Source of the DNA: Streptomyces sp. MA5143a
GTDB taxonomy: Bacteria; Actinomycetota; Actinomycetes; Streptomycetales; Streptomycetaceae
Direction of reading: 5' to 3'
Length of the DNA: 64,000 bases
Assembly: GCF_900290235.1 (NCBI RefSeq)
Contig: NZ_OLMK01000073.1
Span: forward strand, 124,001-188,000
Each line of letters begins with the position of its first letter. The stretch's first letter is position 1. Under the pieces are notes generated by a model that did no database searches, was not told the origin of the DNA, and saw nothing but the letters and a program-made list of their open reading frames with translations. The position numbers were made by a program, and so were the translations under genes. Positions 43,673 through 51,654 of the stretch are shown here, in pieces.

Positions 43673-43960
43673 TCAGCCGAAGACGTACTTGGCGGCCTTG
43701 TCGAGTCCGAAGTCAATCACGGTCACGAGACCGATCATGATGACGACGAAGACGATGACCACGGTGGTGTAAGTCGTCAGCTGGGAGCGGGTGGGCCAGA
43801 CGACCTTCCGCAGCTCCGCGACGATCTGGCGGTAGAAGAGCGCCAGGCGCTTCAGCGGGCCCTTCTTGGCGCGCTTTCCGCCCTTACGGGTCTTCTTCTT
43901 GTCCTCGGGCACCTCGTCCTGGGCATCAGGCGTGTCGATGGAGCCCACGGCGTCCGTCAT
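43673..43960 (-). CDS. secE: Preprotein translocase subunit SecE
   Basis: Encodes the 95-residue SecE, the single-spanning clamp subunit of SecYEG. A charged Lys-rich N-terminus (EDKKKTRKGGKRAKKGPLKR) precedes the conserved FYRQIVAELRKVVWPTRSQL, then one membrane segment (VVIVFVVIMIGLVTVIDFG). The one-span form is normal for Gram-positive bacteria. It lies 115 bases after tRNA-Trp and upstream of nusG, the usual actinobacterial order. Confidence 0.97.
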   Translation of the reverse strand: MTDAVGSIDTPDAQDEVPEDKKKTRKGGKRAKKGPLKRLALFYRQIVAELRKVVWPTRSQLTTYTTVVIVFVVIMIGLVTVIDFGLDKAAKYVFG

Positions 43961-44075
43961 TCATCCTCACCTGATTCCGGTCCGGGTCCGTGGCCGTGCC
44001 GCGCCCGGTCTGAGCCGCACGGCGGAACATTGCTGTACGTACATGCGCACACATCCTGGCGTGAGGAGTGTGTAG

Positions 44076-44148
44076 CAGGGCCGGAGGGACTTGAACCCCC
44101 AACCGCTGGTTTTGGAGACCAGTGCTCTACCAATTGAGCTACGACCCT
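44076..44148 (-). tRNA. tRNA-Trp (anticodon CCA)
   Basis: A 73-base cloverleaf on the minus strand. The acceptor AGGGTCG pairs with CGGCCCT (one G-U pair), the D arm contains GCTCAATTGGTAGAGC, the anticodon loop is CTCCAAA within CTGGTCTCCAAAACCAG, and the T arm contains GGTTCAAGTCC. The discriminator is G and CCA is not encoded. It precedes secE-nusG on the same strand. Confidence 0.96.
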
Positions 44149-44398
44149 TTGTGGTTCTCCACCAACGTACCGCATACGACCGGGTGCTCGGTGTGCACCT
44201 GGTGCTGCGGCCGGTGAAGGCCAACGAGGTGAGAGTGTACGTGGTCCGAGGCCCGTCGTCGAACAGAAAGCGTCCGCAGGGGCGTTGTGCGTCGAAGATC
44301 GACCGTCGCCGCGCCCGGATCCGGACGGTTGTTCCGGTGCTGTTCAGTCTGTGAAACCCGCGTGCCGGGCTCGTTTCCGGTCTGGAACGATGGGCCCC

Positions 44399-45625
44399 AT
44401 GAGCGCTGCAACCCCTCCGACCGAGCGCCGGGTCTCCGCCCGCATCGGCGCGATCTCCGAGTCCGCGACCCTCGCCGTCGACGCCAAGGCCAAGGCCCTC
44501 AAGGCCGCCGGACGTCCGGTGATCGGCTTCGGCGCCGGTGAGCCCGACTTCCCGACCCCCGACTACATCGTCGAGGCGGCCGTCGAGGCCTGCAAGAACC
44601 CGAAGTACCACCGCTACACGCCGGCCGGTGGTCTGCCCGAGCTGAAGGCCGCGATCGCCGCGAAGACGCTGCGCGACTCGGGCTACGAGGTCGACCCGGC
44701 GCAGATCCTCGTCACCAACGGCGGCAAGCAGGCCATCTACGAGGCGTTCGCCGCGATCCTCGACCCGGGCGACGAGGTGATCGTCCCGGCGCCGTACTGG
44801 ACGACGTACCCGGAGTCGATCCGCCTGGCCGGCGGTGTCCCGGTCGAGGTCGTCGCCGACGAGACCACCGGCTACCGCGTCTCCGTCGAGCAGCTGGAGG
44901 CCGCGCGCACCGAGCGGACGAAGGTCGTCCTCTTCGTCTCCCCCTCCAACCCGACCGGCGCGGTCTACAGCGCCGAGGACGCCGAGGCGATCGGCCGCTG
45001 GGCCGTCGAGCACGGCCTGTGGGTGATGACGGACGAGATCTACGAGCACCTCGTCTACGGGGACGCGACGTTCACCTCGCTGCCCGCGCTCCTGCCCGAG
45101 CTCCGCGACAAGTGCATCGTCGTCAACGGCGTCGCCAAGACGTACGCCATGACCGGCTGGCGCGTCGGGTGGATCATCGGCCCGAAGGACGTGGTGAAGG
45201 CCGCGACCAACCTCCAGTCGCACGCCACCTCCAACGTCTCCAACGTCGCGCAGGCGGCCGCCCTCGCCGCCGTCTCCGGCGACCTGGACGCCGTGGCGAC
45301 GATGCGCGAGGCCTTCGACCGGCGCCGCAAGACCATCGTGCGGATGCTCAACGAGATCGAGGGCGTCCTCTGCCCGGAGCCCGAGGGCGCGTTCTACGCC
45401 TACCCGTCGGTGAAGGCGCTGATCGGCAAGGAGATCCGGGGCAGGCGGCCGCAGAACTCGGTCGAGCTGGCCGCGCTGATCCTGGAGGAGGCCGAGGTCG
45501 CGGTCGTCCCGGGCGAGGCGTTCGGCACGCCGGGATACCTGCGGCTGTCGTACGCGCTGGGTGACGAGGACCTCGTCGAGGGCGTGTCGCGGATCCAGAA
45601 GCTGCTGGCCGAGGCGACGGACTGA
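44399..45625 (+). CDS. aspC: Pyridoxal-phosphate aspartate aminotransferase
   Basis: A 408-residue class I/II aminotransferase converting aspartate and 2-oxoglutarate to oxaloacetate and glutamate. Visible features are FGAGEPDFPTPDYIVEAA, the PYWTTYP active-site stretch, VSPSNPTGAVYS, MTDEIYEHLVY, the cofactor lysine in NGVAKTYAMTGWRVGW, and the substrate-binding arginine in YLRLSYAL. Start MSAATPPTERR at 44399; an ATG three codons upstream is possible. It is transcribed away from tRNA-Trp and secE. An 11-base unit is repeated three times across its stop codon. Confidence 0.93.
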   Translation: MSAATPPTERRVSARIGAISESATLAVDAKAKALKAAGRPVIGFGAGEPDFPTPDYIVEAAVEACKNPKYHRYTPAGGLPELKAAIAAKTLRDSGYEVDPAQILVTNGGKQAIYEAFAAILDPGDEVIVPAPYWTTYPESIRLAGGVPVEVVADETTGYRVSVEQLEAARTERTKVVLFVSPSNPTGAVYSAEDAEAIGRWAVEHGLWVMTDEIYEHLVYGDATFTSLPALLPELRDKCIVVNGVAKTYAMTGWRVGWIIGPKDVVKAATNLQSHATSNVSNVAQAAALAAVSGDLDAVATMREAFDRRRKTIVRMLNEIEGVLCPEPEGAFYAYPSVKALIGKEIRGRRPQNSVELAALILEEAEVAVVPGEAFGTPGYLRLSYALGDEDLVEGVSRIQKLLAEATD

Positions 45626-45806
45626 CGACGGACTGACGACGGACGGACGTTCCTTCGGGCTTTCGGCCCGTGGGTCCGTCGGCTCGCGTCGGGGGCGGGC
45701 ATCTTCCGGATTCCGGGGGGTGCCCGCCTCCATTCGTTTGTGCGAGCAAGACCACGTTCAGGGATTCCGCTACCGGTACGGCGGGGGCGTGCGGCAGGAT
45801 CCTGCA

Positions 45807-46838
45807 ATGGAGCGCGTACGTGATCTCTCTGAACTGCCGAAGGCCCATCTGCACCTGCACTTCACCGGGTCGATGCGCCCGTGGACCGTCCTGGAACTCG
45901 CCGACAAACACGGGGTACGGCTGCCCGACGCGCTGACGGACGCGCTGACCAGCGGGGAGCCACCGCGGCTGCGGGCCACGGACGAGCGCGGCTGGTTCCG
46001 CTTCCAGCGGCTGTACGACGCGGCGCGCTCGTGCCTACGGGAACCCGAGGACATCCAGCGGCTCGTGCGGGAGGCCGCCGAGGAGGACGTCAAGGACGGC
46101 TCCGGGTGGCTGGAGATCCAGGTCGACCCGACGTCGTACGCCCCTCGGCTGGGTGGGCTGATCCCCGCACTGGAGATCATCCTGGACGCCGTGGACACGA
46201 CGGCCCGCGAGACCGGGCTCGGGATGCGGGTACTCGTCGCCGCCAACCGGATGAAGCACCCACTGGACGCGCGGACCCTGGCCCGGCTCGCCGTGCGGTA
46301 CGCGGAGCGGGGCGTCGTCGGGTTCGGGCTCTCCAACGACGAGCGGCGCGGCATGGCGCGGGACTTCGACCGGGCGTTCGCGATCGCGCGCGACGGGGGG
46401 CTGCTGTCCGCTCCCCACGGGGGTGAGCTGACCGGGCCGTCGTCCGTCCGCGACTGCCTCGACGACCTCGACGCCGACCGGATCGGGCACGGCGTGCGCG
46501 CGGCGGAGGACCCGCGGCTGCTGAAGCGGCTCGCCGACCGGGGCATCACCTGCGAGGTGTGCCCCGCGTCGAACGTCGCGCTCGGCGTCTACGAGAAGCC
46601 GCAGGACGTACCGCTGCGCACGCTCTTCGAGGCCGGTGTGCCGATGGCCCTGGGGGCCGACGACCCGCTGCTCTTCGGATCCCGTCTGGCTGCGCAGTAC
46701 GAGATCGCCCGTACGCACCACGGGTTCACGGACGCGGAGCTGGCGGAACTGGCCCGGCAGTCGATCCGGGGGTCGGCGGCGCCGGACGACACGAAGGCTC
46801 GGCTGCTGGCGGGGGTGGACGGCTGGCTCGTCGGCTGA
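45807..46838 (+). CDS. add: Adenosine deaminase
   Basis: A 343-residue purine salvage enzyme converting adenosine to inosine. The zinc motif is KAHLHLHFTGSM (residues 12-23). Other motifs are SAPHGGELTG with the catalytic and metal residues, DRIGHGVRA, ITCEVCPASNVALGVY and LGADDPLLFGS. ATG 45807 has AGGA upstream. The Thr in HFTGSM, where many relatives have Asp or Glu, is as in other actinobacterial enzymes as far as I can recall. It lies 181 bases after aspC and converges with murB. Confidence 0.9.
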   Translation: MERVRDLSELPKAHLHLHFTGSMRPWTVLELADKHGVRLPDALTDALTSGEPPRLRATDERGWFRFQRLYDAARSCLREPEDIQRLVREAAEEDVKDGSGWLEIQVDPTSYAPRLGGLIPALEIILDAVDTTARETGLGMRVLVAANRMKHPLDARTLARLAVRYAERGVVGFGLSNDERRGMARDFDRAFAIARDGGLLSAPHGGELTGPSSVRDCLDDLDADRIGHGVRAAEDPRLLKRLADRGITCEVCPASNVALGVYEKPQDVPLRTLFEAGVPMALGADDPLLFGSRLAAQYEIARTHHGFTDAELAELARQSIRGSAAPDDTKARLLAGVDGWLVG

Positions 46839-46890
46839 CCGGCCGGAGCCGCGGCGGCGGCGCGGCTGTGGCGCGGCGGGGCCCGGCTGT

Positions 46891-46920
46891 GGCGGGGCGG
46901 GGCGGGGCGGGGCGGGGCGC
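46891..46920. repeat. GGGGC tandem repeat at the add-murB junction
   Basis: Six consecutive GGGGC units lie between two convergent genes and end at the murB stop codon. Four or more G runs in a row make a G-quadruplex possible on the plus strand. It may act as a transcription barrier, because no classical hairpin is visible there. Confidence 0.7.
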
Positions 46921-47975
46921 TAGAGGCTTACGCCGATCGTGACCGGCTCGTTGACCAGGGTGATGCCGAAGGCGTCGTGGACGCCGGTGACGACCTCGCG
47001 GGCCAGGGTGAGGAGGTCCTCGGTGGTGGCCGCGCCGCGGTTGGTGAGGGCCAGGGTGTGCTTCGTGGAGATGCGGGCCGGGCCGGTGCCGTAGCCCTTG
47101 GTGAAGCCGGCCTTGTCGATGAGCCAGGCGGCGGAGGTCTTGGTGTGGCCGTCGCCCGCGGGGTAGGCGGGCGGGGTGACGTCGTCGCCGAGGCGGGCGC
47201 GCACGCGCGCGTGGAACGCGGCGAACTCGTCGTTCGTGAGGATCGGGTTCGTGAAGAACGAACCGGCGGACCAGGTGTCGTGGTCCTCGGGGTCGAGCAC
47301 CATGCCCTTCCCGGCGCGGAGCTTCAGCACGGTCTCGCGGGCCGCGGCGAGAGGGACGCGGTCGCCGGGCTCCACACCGAGGGCGCGGGCCGTCTCGGCG
47401 TACTTGATCGGGCCGGAGAGGCCGTCGGCGTCCTCCAGTTCGAAGCGGACGCGGAGGACGACGTAGCGGTCGGGGTCGTTCTTGAAGCGGCTGTGCCGGT
47501 AGGAGAAGGCGCAGTCGGCGTTCGGGAGGGTGACCGTTTCGCGGGTGCGGCGGTCGTAGGCGACGACCTCCGTGATGGTGGAGGCGACCTCCTGGCCGTA
47601 CGCGCCGACGTTCTGGATGGGGGTCGCGCCGGCGGAGCCGGGGATTCCGGCGAGGCATTCGATGCCGGCGAGTCCGGCGGCGACGGTGTGGGCGACGGCG
47701 TCGGTCCAGACCTCGCCGGCGGCGAGCTCCAGCTTCGTGCCGTCGAGGGTGACGCCCCTGGTGGCGATGGACAGGGCGGTGCCGGCGAAGCCCTTGTCGC
47801 CGATGACCAGGTTGGAGCCGCCGCCGATGAGGAGGAGGGGAGTGCCGGTGTCGTCGGCTTCGCGGACGGCGGCGATCACCTCGTCGTCGGTGGTGGCGGT
47901 GATCAGCCGGTCCGCGGGACCGCCCAGCCGGAAGGTGGTCAGCGGGGCGAGGGGGGCGTCGTGTCGTTCCTGCAC
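46920..47975 (-). CDS. murB: UDP-N-acetylenolpyruvoylglucosamine reductase
   Basis: A 351-residue FAD enzyme that reduces UDP-GlcNAc-enolpyruvate to UDP-MurNAc in peptidoglycan synthesis. The GTG at 47975 (MQERHDAPLAPLTTFRLGG) was chosen because family homology starts at once; the open frame upstream is Pro/Arg-rich spacer. FAD-binding segments are LLIGGGSNLVIGD and GIPGSAGATPIQNVGAYGQE. The catalytic Ser lies in SAGSFFTNPI and the C-terminal Glu in LVNEPVTIGV. It converges with add. Confidence 0.95.
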   Translation of the reverse strand: MQERHDAPLAPLTTFRLGGPADRLITATTDDEVIAAVREADDTGTPLLLIGGGSNLVIGDKGFAGTALSIATRGVTLDGTKLELAAGEVWTDAVAHTVAAGLAGIECLAGIPGSAGATPIQNVGAYGQEVASTITEVVAYDRRTRETVTLPNADCAFSYRHSRFKNDPDRYVVLRVRFELEDADGLSGPIKYAETARALGVEPGDRVPLAAARETVLKLRAGKGMVLDPEDHDTWSAGSFFTNPILTNDEFAAFHARVRARLGDDVTPPAYPAGDGHTKTSAAWLIDKAGFTKGYGTGPARISTKHTLALTNRGAATTEDLLTLAREVVTGVHDAFGITLVNEPVTIGVSL

Positions 47976-48196
47976 GCGCTCAAGAGTACGAGGACGCGGG
48001 TGGGGGTGGGGCCGGGGGATGCCTGCGGCGGCCTGTGCGGGTGGGGTGGGGTTCGCGTGCGCCTGCGGTGTGGGGTGGGGCGGGGGCGCGCCGGGGGGTG
48101 TCCGTCCTCGGAACGGCGCGGAATCGGTCGCCCGAGAAGCTGAACCAGTTGACGCGCCAACCGCTGCGGGCGGACACCCCCCGGCACACCCCCTCA

Positions 48197-48316
48197 CGTC
48201 CGTACGCGACCGGGCCGCCGTAGGGGCTTGCGCCACATCAGGGACGCGCCTCGGCTCGTCCGTACACCACTGAACCGACGTGGGGGCTTGCGCCGCCCCG
48301 GTGACATGCCTCGGCT
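48197..48316. repeat. Two 60-base imperfect tandem repeats upstream of murB
   Basis: Units 48197-48256 and 48257-48316 both begin CGTCCGTAC, share GGGGCTTGCGCC at the same offset, and end GCCTCGGCT. A partial third unit starts near 48317 with two bases missing. They lie in the 431-base gene-free spacer between murB and the MaoC genes. The rest of that spacer holds only GC-rich sequence and the terminator at 48349-48383. Function unknown. Confidence 0.6.
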
Positions 48317-48348
48317 CCCGTACGCGGCACACCCGCCGCAGTGTGTGC

Positions 48349-48383
48349 GTAAGGGGCGCCTCGTAGTGGAGGACGCCCCTTAC
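48349..48383 (-). terminator. Terminator after the MaoC pair
   Basis: Fourteen-base arms (48349-48362 and 48369-48383, one bulged A) with a short loop, 24 bases beyond the stop of the second MaoC gene. There is no T-run, as is common for Streptomyces terminators. Confidence 0.65.
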
Positions 48384-48406
48384 TGCACTTTGTGCCCTGT
48401 GTGTGG

Positions 48407-48835
48407 TCAGGCCAGGCGTACGACCGCGCGGGACATGCCCAGGACCTTCTGGCCGGCGCTCAGCGCGGTGAGGTCGACGCGGACGGTGTTGTCGTCGAGC
48501 TTGGCGCCTACCTTGGCGGTGACCTCGATGGTCGCGCCCTGGTCGTCGTTGGGGACGACTACGGGCTTGGTGAAGCGGACGCCGTATTCGACGACCGCGC
48601 CGGGGTCGCCGGTCCAGTCGGTGACGACGCGGATCGCCTCGGCCATGGTGAACATGCCGTGCGCGATGACGTCGGGGAGGCCGACCTCCTTGGCGAACTT
48701 CTCGTTCCAGTGGATCGGGTTGAAATCGCCGGAGGCCCCCGCGTACTGGACGAGGGTGGCGCGGGTCACGCCGAAGGTCTGGGCGGGCAGTTCGGTGCCG
48801 ACCTCGACGTCGTCGTAGGAGATCTTCGCGGTCAT
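48407..48835 (-). CDS. MaoC-fold (R)-hydratase, HadB-like
   Basis: A 142-residue hotdog-fold protein with the hydratase motif DFNPIHWNEKFAKEVGLPDV, carrying the catalytic Asp and His, then IAHGMFTMAEAIR. ATG 48835 (MTAKISYDDVEVG) was chosen over a much longer frame that overlaps the neighbour. The gene lies seven bases after the second MaoC gene, downstream of rpmG. In mycobacteria the equivalent neighbours are hadA and hadB, fatty-acid chain dehydratases of the mycolate pathway. Streptomyces make no mycolates, so a general fatty acyl hydratase role is more likely. Confidence 0.9.
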   Translation of the reverse strand: MTAKISYDDVEVGTELPAQTFGVTRATLVQYAGASGDFNPIHWNEKFAKEVGLPDVIAHGMFTMAEAIRVVTDWTGDPGAVVEYGVRFTKPVVVPNDDQGATIEVTAKVGAKLDDNTVRVDLTALSAGQKVLGMSRAVVRLA

Positions 48836-48842
48836 CGGGTCC

Positions 48843-49295
48843 TCACGCCTCCTCGGCCGCGCGGGCCACGAGCTTGGTCCAGGCGGTGACGACGTGCTCG
48901 CCCGCCTCGTCGTGGACCTCGCCGCGGACGTCCAGGATGTCGTTGCCCGCCAGGGACTTGATGCCCTCGATGGTCGAGGTGACGGTGAGCCGGTCACCGG
49001 CCCGGACGGGGCGCCGGTACGCGAACTTCTGGTCGCCGTGCACGACGCGGCTGTAGTCGAGCCCCAGCTGGGGGTCCTGGACGACCTGCCGCGCGGCCTT
49101 GAACGTGATGGAGAACACGAAGGTCGGCGGGGCGATCACATCGGGGTACCCGAGCGCCTTGGCCGCGTCCGGGTCGGTGTACGCCGGATTGGCGTCCCCC
49201 ACGGCCTCCGCGAACTCGCGGATCTTCTCCCGGCCGACCTCGTACGGGTCGGTGGGCGGGTAGGACCGCCCCACGAAGGACTGATCGAGCGCCAT
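48843..49295 (-). CDS. MaoC-type N-terminal dehydratase domain protein, HadA-like
   Basis: A 150-residue hotdog-fold protein of the FAS1_DH_region/MaoC_dehydrat_N type (DQSFVGRSYPPTDPYEVGRE, YPDVIAPPTFVFSITFKAA). It lacks the DxxxxH hydratase motif present in the partner, as expected for the HadA-like subunit of a heterodimer. ATG 49295 has a perfect AGGAGGT nine bases upstream. The partner MaoC gene starts seven bases later. They probably work as one enzyme. Confidence 0.9.
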   Translation of the reverse strand: MALDQSFVGRSYPPTDPYEVGREKIREFAEAVGDANPAYTDPDAAKALGYPDVIAPPTFVFSITFKAARQVVQDPQLGLDYSRVVHGDQKFAYRRPVRAGDRLTVTSTIEGIKSLAGNDILDVRGEVHDEAGEHVVTAWTKLVARAAEEA

Positions 49296-49414
49296 GGGCT
49301 CGGCACCTCCTGATTGCTCAGCGGGAACGGCGGCCGTCGGCCGGGGCTCGGCGGTCGGCCGCGGGGCTTGGCTCGTACCGGTCGGCGGTACCGGCCGGTA
49401 CGGGTCACTCAACG

Positions 49415-49454
49415 ACGCGAGGCCGTCCCCGATCTCTCGGGAACGGCCTCGCGT
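49415..49454 (-). terminator. Strong terminator after rpmG
   Basis: Eighteen-base arms (49415-49432 and 49437-49454) with one mismatch and a TCTC loop lie 11 bases after the rpmG stop. It separates the tRNA-rpmG transcript from the MaoC genes or reduces their expression. Confidence 0.85.
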
Positions 49455-49465
49455 ACGAGCCTGAT

Positions 49466-49630
49466 TTATCGCGTCTCGCGGTGCGCGGTGTGCGCGTTGC
49501 AACGCGGGCAGTGCTTCTTCATCTCAAGACGGTCCGGGTTGTTGCGCCGGTTCTTCTTGGTGATGTAGTTCCGCTCCTTGCACTCCACGCAGGCCAGCGT
49601 GATCTTCGGGCGGACGTCGGTGGCAGCCAC
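49466..49630 (-). CDS. rpmG: Ribosomal protein bL33
   Basis: Encodes the 54-residue bL33 of the 50S subunit, starting at the GTG at 49630. The zinc-ribbon cysteines are present as ACVECKERNY and HCPRCNAHTA, so this is the zinc-binding (C+) form. The core NYITKKNRRNNPDRLEMKKH is typical. It lies 90 bases downstream of tRNA-Met and ahead of the MaoC pair. Streptomyces also has a cysteine-free paralogue elsewhere, used under zinc limitation; none is seen here. Confidence 0.95.
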   Translation of the reverse strand: MAATDVRPKITLACVECKERNYITKKNRRNNPDRLEMKKHCPRCNAHTAHRETR

Positions 49631-49720
49631 GTGAGTGCTCCTTGACGAACGGATGGGACGGGTTTAACGCATAGAAGAGTAGCCGATCGAAGGACCGACC
49701 CCACAATCGGCTACTGTCAG

Positions 49721-49793
49721 TAGCGGTGACCGGACTTGAACCGGTGACACAGCGATTATGAGCCGCTTGCTCTACCGACTGAGCTACACCGCT
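49721..49793 (-). tRNA. tRNA-Met, elongator type (anticodon CAT)
   Basis: A 73-base cloverleaf on the minus strand. The acceptor AGCGGTG pairs perfectly with CACCGCT, the D arm contains GCTCAGTCGGTAGAGC, the anticodon loop is CTCATAA, and the T arm contains GGTTCAAGTCC. The discriminator is A. The first acceptor base pair is A-U and fully matched, unlike the mismatched initiator, so this is the elongator form. It lies 46 bases after tRNA-Thr. Confidence 0.95.
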
Positions 49794-49839
49794 GTGATGC
49801 GATCGGGCCCCGCCTGACGGCGGGAACCTTTCACACCAG

Positions 49840-49912
49840 AGCCCCAATACGGAATCGAACCGTAGACCTTCTCCTTACCATGGAGACGCTCTGCCGACTG
49901 AGCTATTGGGGC
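49840..49912 (-). tRNA. tRNA-Thr (anticodon GGT)
   Basis: A 73-base cloverleaf on the minus strand. The acceptor GCCCCAA pairs with TTGGGGC, the D arm contains GCTCAGTCGGCAGAGC, the anticodon loop carries GGT, and the T arm contains GGTTCGATTCC. The discriminator is T. It is first of the tRNA-Thr, tRNA-Met, rpmG series, just behind a good promoter match. Confidence 0.95.
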
Positions 49913-49923
49913 GAGCGATGAAG

Positions 49924-49953
49924 ACATTACACGCCCCACGGCCGTTCGCCCAA
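49924..49953 (-). promoter_or_regulatory. Promoter of tRNA-Thr/tRNA-Met/rpmG
   Basis: On the minus strand TTGGGC (49953-49948) and TAATGT (49929-49924) are spaced by 18 bases, only 11 bases before the tRNA-Thr 5-prime end. This is the expected position for a tRNA promoter. Confidence 0.55.
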
Positions 49954-50305
49954 ATCCGTTTCCGGGCCCCGCTTCGCCGGGCTCCGCGGGGATCTTCCGG
50001 GAGGTGGGCCGGGGCTCCGGCCGCCCCTGTTCCCCCGCCCCACGGGCCTCACCCGGCCCCCCTTTCCCGGCTCCGGCGACGGCTCCCCGGCACAGGAATC
50101 ACACGGGTACGGCACCAGGAACCGCGTCGGCCCGGCACATGGACCACGCCGGTACGACTATTGCGCTCCTCCGCGCCGAGGCCGTGCGGCCCGCCTAGGC
50201 TCGTCTCACTCTGCGTGATCTTGTGTCCCTCACCTGCCGCGCCGTCCACCGTCCCTGTCCGCCTCCGCCGTCATGTGCAGCCGTCGCCGAGCCTCTGGGA
50301 GCGCG
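49954..50305. other. Gene-free spacer ahead of the amidohydrolase
   Basis: This 352-base spacer lies between divergent transcripts. I see no gene, RNA or repeat in it; the short open frames are GC-driven and lack family resemblance. Promoters for both directions must lie here, but only the tRNA promoter (beginning at 49953) is convincing. Confidence 0.5.
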
Positions 50306-51583
50306 ATGCCCGACAGCCAGCCGTCCCCCTCCTCGTCCGACCCGCCCTCGGGTCCGGACGAACGCGGCACCCTGCTGCTGTGCGGTGCGCGGCTCGTGGA
50401 CGGCCGGGTCGTGGACGTCCGGCTGGGCGGCGGCCGTATCGAGGCGGTCGGCACGGCGGGCAGCCTGGGGACGGGCCGTACGGCCGCGTCCGGTGCCCCC
50501 GTCGCGCGCGTGGACCTCGCCGGCCATCTGCTCCTCCCCGCCCCCGCCGAGCCGCACGCCCACGGCGACACCGCCCTGTCGGCGGAGATCGAGGGGCCGG
50601 TCCCGTACGACGGCCAGGACGTCCAGCGGCGGTTCACCGAGGCCGCGTTGCTGCAACTCGGGCACGGGGCCACCGCGTTGCGCTCGCATGTGCACGTGGG
50701 GGACGTCCAGGGCCTCGGGGCGCTGGCCGCCGTCCTGCGGGCGCGGCGGGCGCTGCGCGGGCTCGTCGAGGTCACGGCGGTGGCGATGCCCCGGCTGCTG
50801 ACCGGGGTGGCGGGGGCGGAGGGACTCGCGATGCTCCGGGACGCGGTGAGGATGGGCGCCTCCGTGGTGGGGGGCTGCCCCGATGTGGACCCCGACCCCG
50901 CCGGGTACGTCGAGGCGGTGCTGGACATCGCCTCCGAGCACGGTTGCCCGGTCGACCTGCACACCGACGCCGACGACCCGGCCCGGCTCGCCCGGCTCGC
51001 GGCCATGGCGGGCGGCCTGCGCCCCGGCGTGACCCTCGGCCCGTGCGCGGGCCTGGCGCGCCTTCCCGCCCCGGTCGCGTCCCGCGCGGCGGACCAGCTG
51101 GCGGCGGCCGGCGTGGGCGTCGTCTTCCTGCCCCAGGGCGGCTGCGGCACGGTGGACGGCGGGGGCACCGCGCCCGTACGACTGCTGCGGTCGGCCGGGG
51201 TGCGGGTCGCGGCGGGCAGCGGGGCCCTGCGGGACGTCTCCAACCCCGTGGGGCGCGGTGATCCTCTGGAGGCCGCCTATCTGCTGGCCTCGAGGGAGGG
51301 GTTGCGCGCGGAGGACGCGTACGACGCGGTGAGCGGGGCGGCGCGGGCGACCCTGGGCCTGCCCGAGGTACGCGTGGAGGCCGGCTTCCCCGCCGAACTG
51401 CTGGCCGTCCGGGGCGAAACGCTCGCCGCTGCGCTCTCCCTGGCGTACACCCGGATCGTCGTGCACCGGGGGTGTGTGGTGACCCGCACGAGCGCGGTAC
51501 GGGAGTTCTGCGGGTCGGCGGCGGGGGCGGCGGCGCTGGATCTACCCCGGCAGGGGCGGGGGAAGCCGTTTCCGGGGGTCTAG
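50306..51583 (+). CDS. Cytosine deaminase-like amidohydrolase
   Basis: A 425-residue amidohydrolase-superfamily protein. The start MPDSQPSPSS (50306) has GGGAG upstream. The metal motif is PHAHGDT, followed by LRSHVHVGDVQGL, VDLHTDADDP and GSGALRDVSNPVGRGDPLEA, in the order of the CodA-like subgroup. A helical C-terminus ends in GKPFPGV. The substrate cannot be set from sequence; cytosine, an isoguanine-like base or a related cyclic amide are options. It is followed by a G14 tract and a large hairpin. Confidence 0.8.
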   Translation: MPDSQPSPSSSDPPSGPDERGTLLLCGARLVDGRVVDVRLGGGRIEAVGTAGSLGTGRTAASGAPVARVDLAGHLLLPAPAEPHAHGDTALSAEIEGPVPYDGQDVQRRFTEAALLQLGHGATALRSHVHVGDVQGLGALAAVLRARRALRGLVEVTAVAMPRLLTGVAGAEGLAMLRDAVRMGASVVGGCPDVDPDPAGYVEAVLDIASEHGCPVDLHTDADDPARLARLAAMAGGLRPGVTLGPCAGLARLPAPVASRAADQLAAAGVGVVFLPQGGCGTVDGGGTAPVRLLRSAGVRVAAGSGALRDVSNPVGRGDPLEAAYLLASREGLRAEDAYDAVSGAARATLGLPEVRVEAGFPAELLAVRGETLAAALSLAYTRIVVHRGCVVTRTSAVREFCGSAAGAAALDLPRQGRGKPFPGV

Positions 51584-51590
51584 GGGGCGT

Positions 51591-51604
51591 GGGGGGGGGG
51601 GGGG
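51591..51604. repeat. G14 homopolymer tract
   Basis: Fourteen consecutive G residues lie seven bases beyond the amidohydrolase stop. Runs this long are rare and unstable, so length variation between cells or a sequencing miscount is likely. It is outside coding sequence. Confidence 0.8.
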
Positions 51605-51654
51605 CGTGGGGGTGTGTGGCGCCCGCTGTGGGTCCGCGGCTGGGAAATGAGCGT

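Noticed and set aside
48197..48330. CRISPR-like array
   Set aside because: The repeated units are directly adjacent with no spacers, number only two to three, and diverge strongly.
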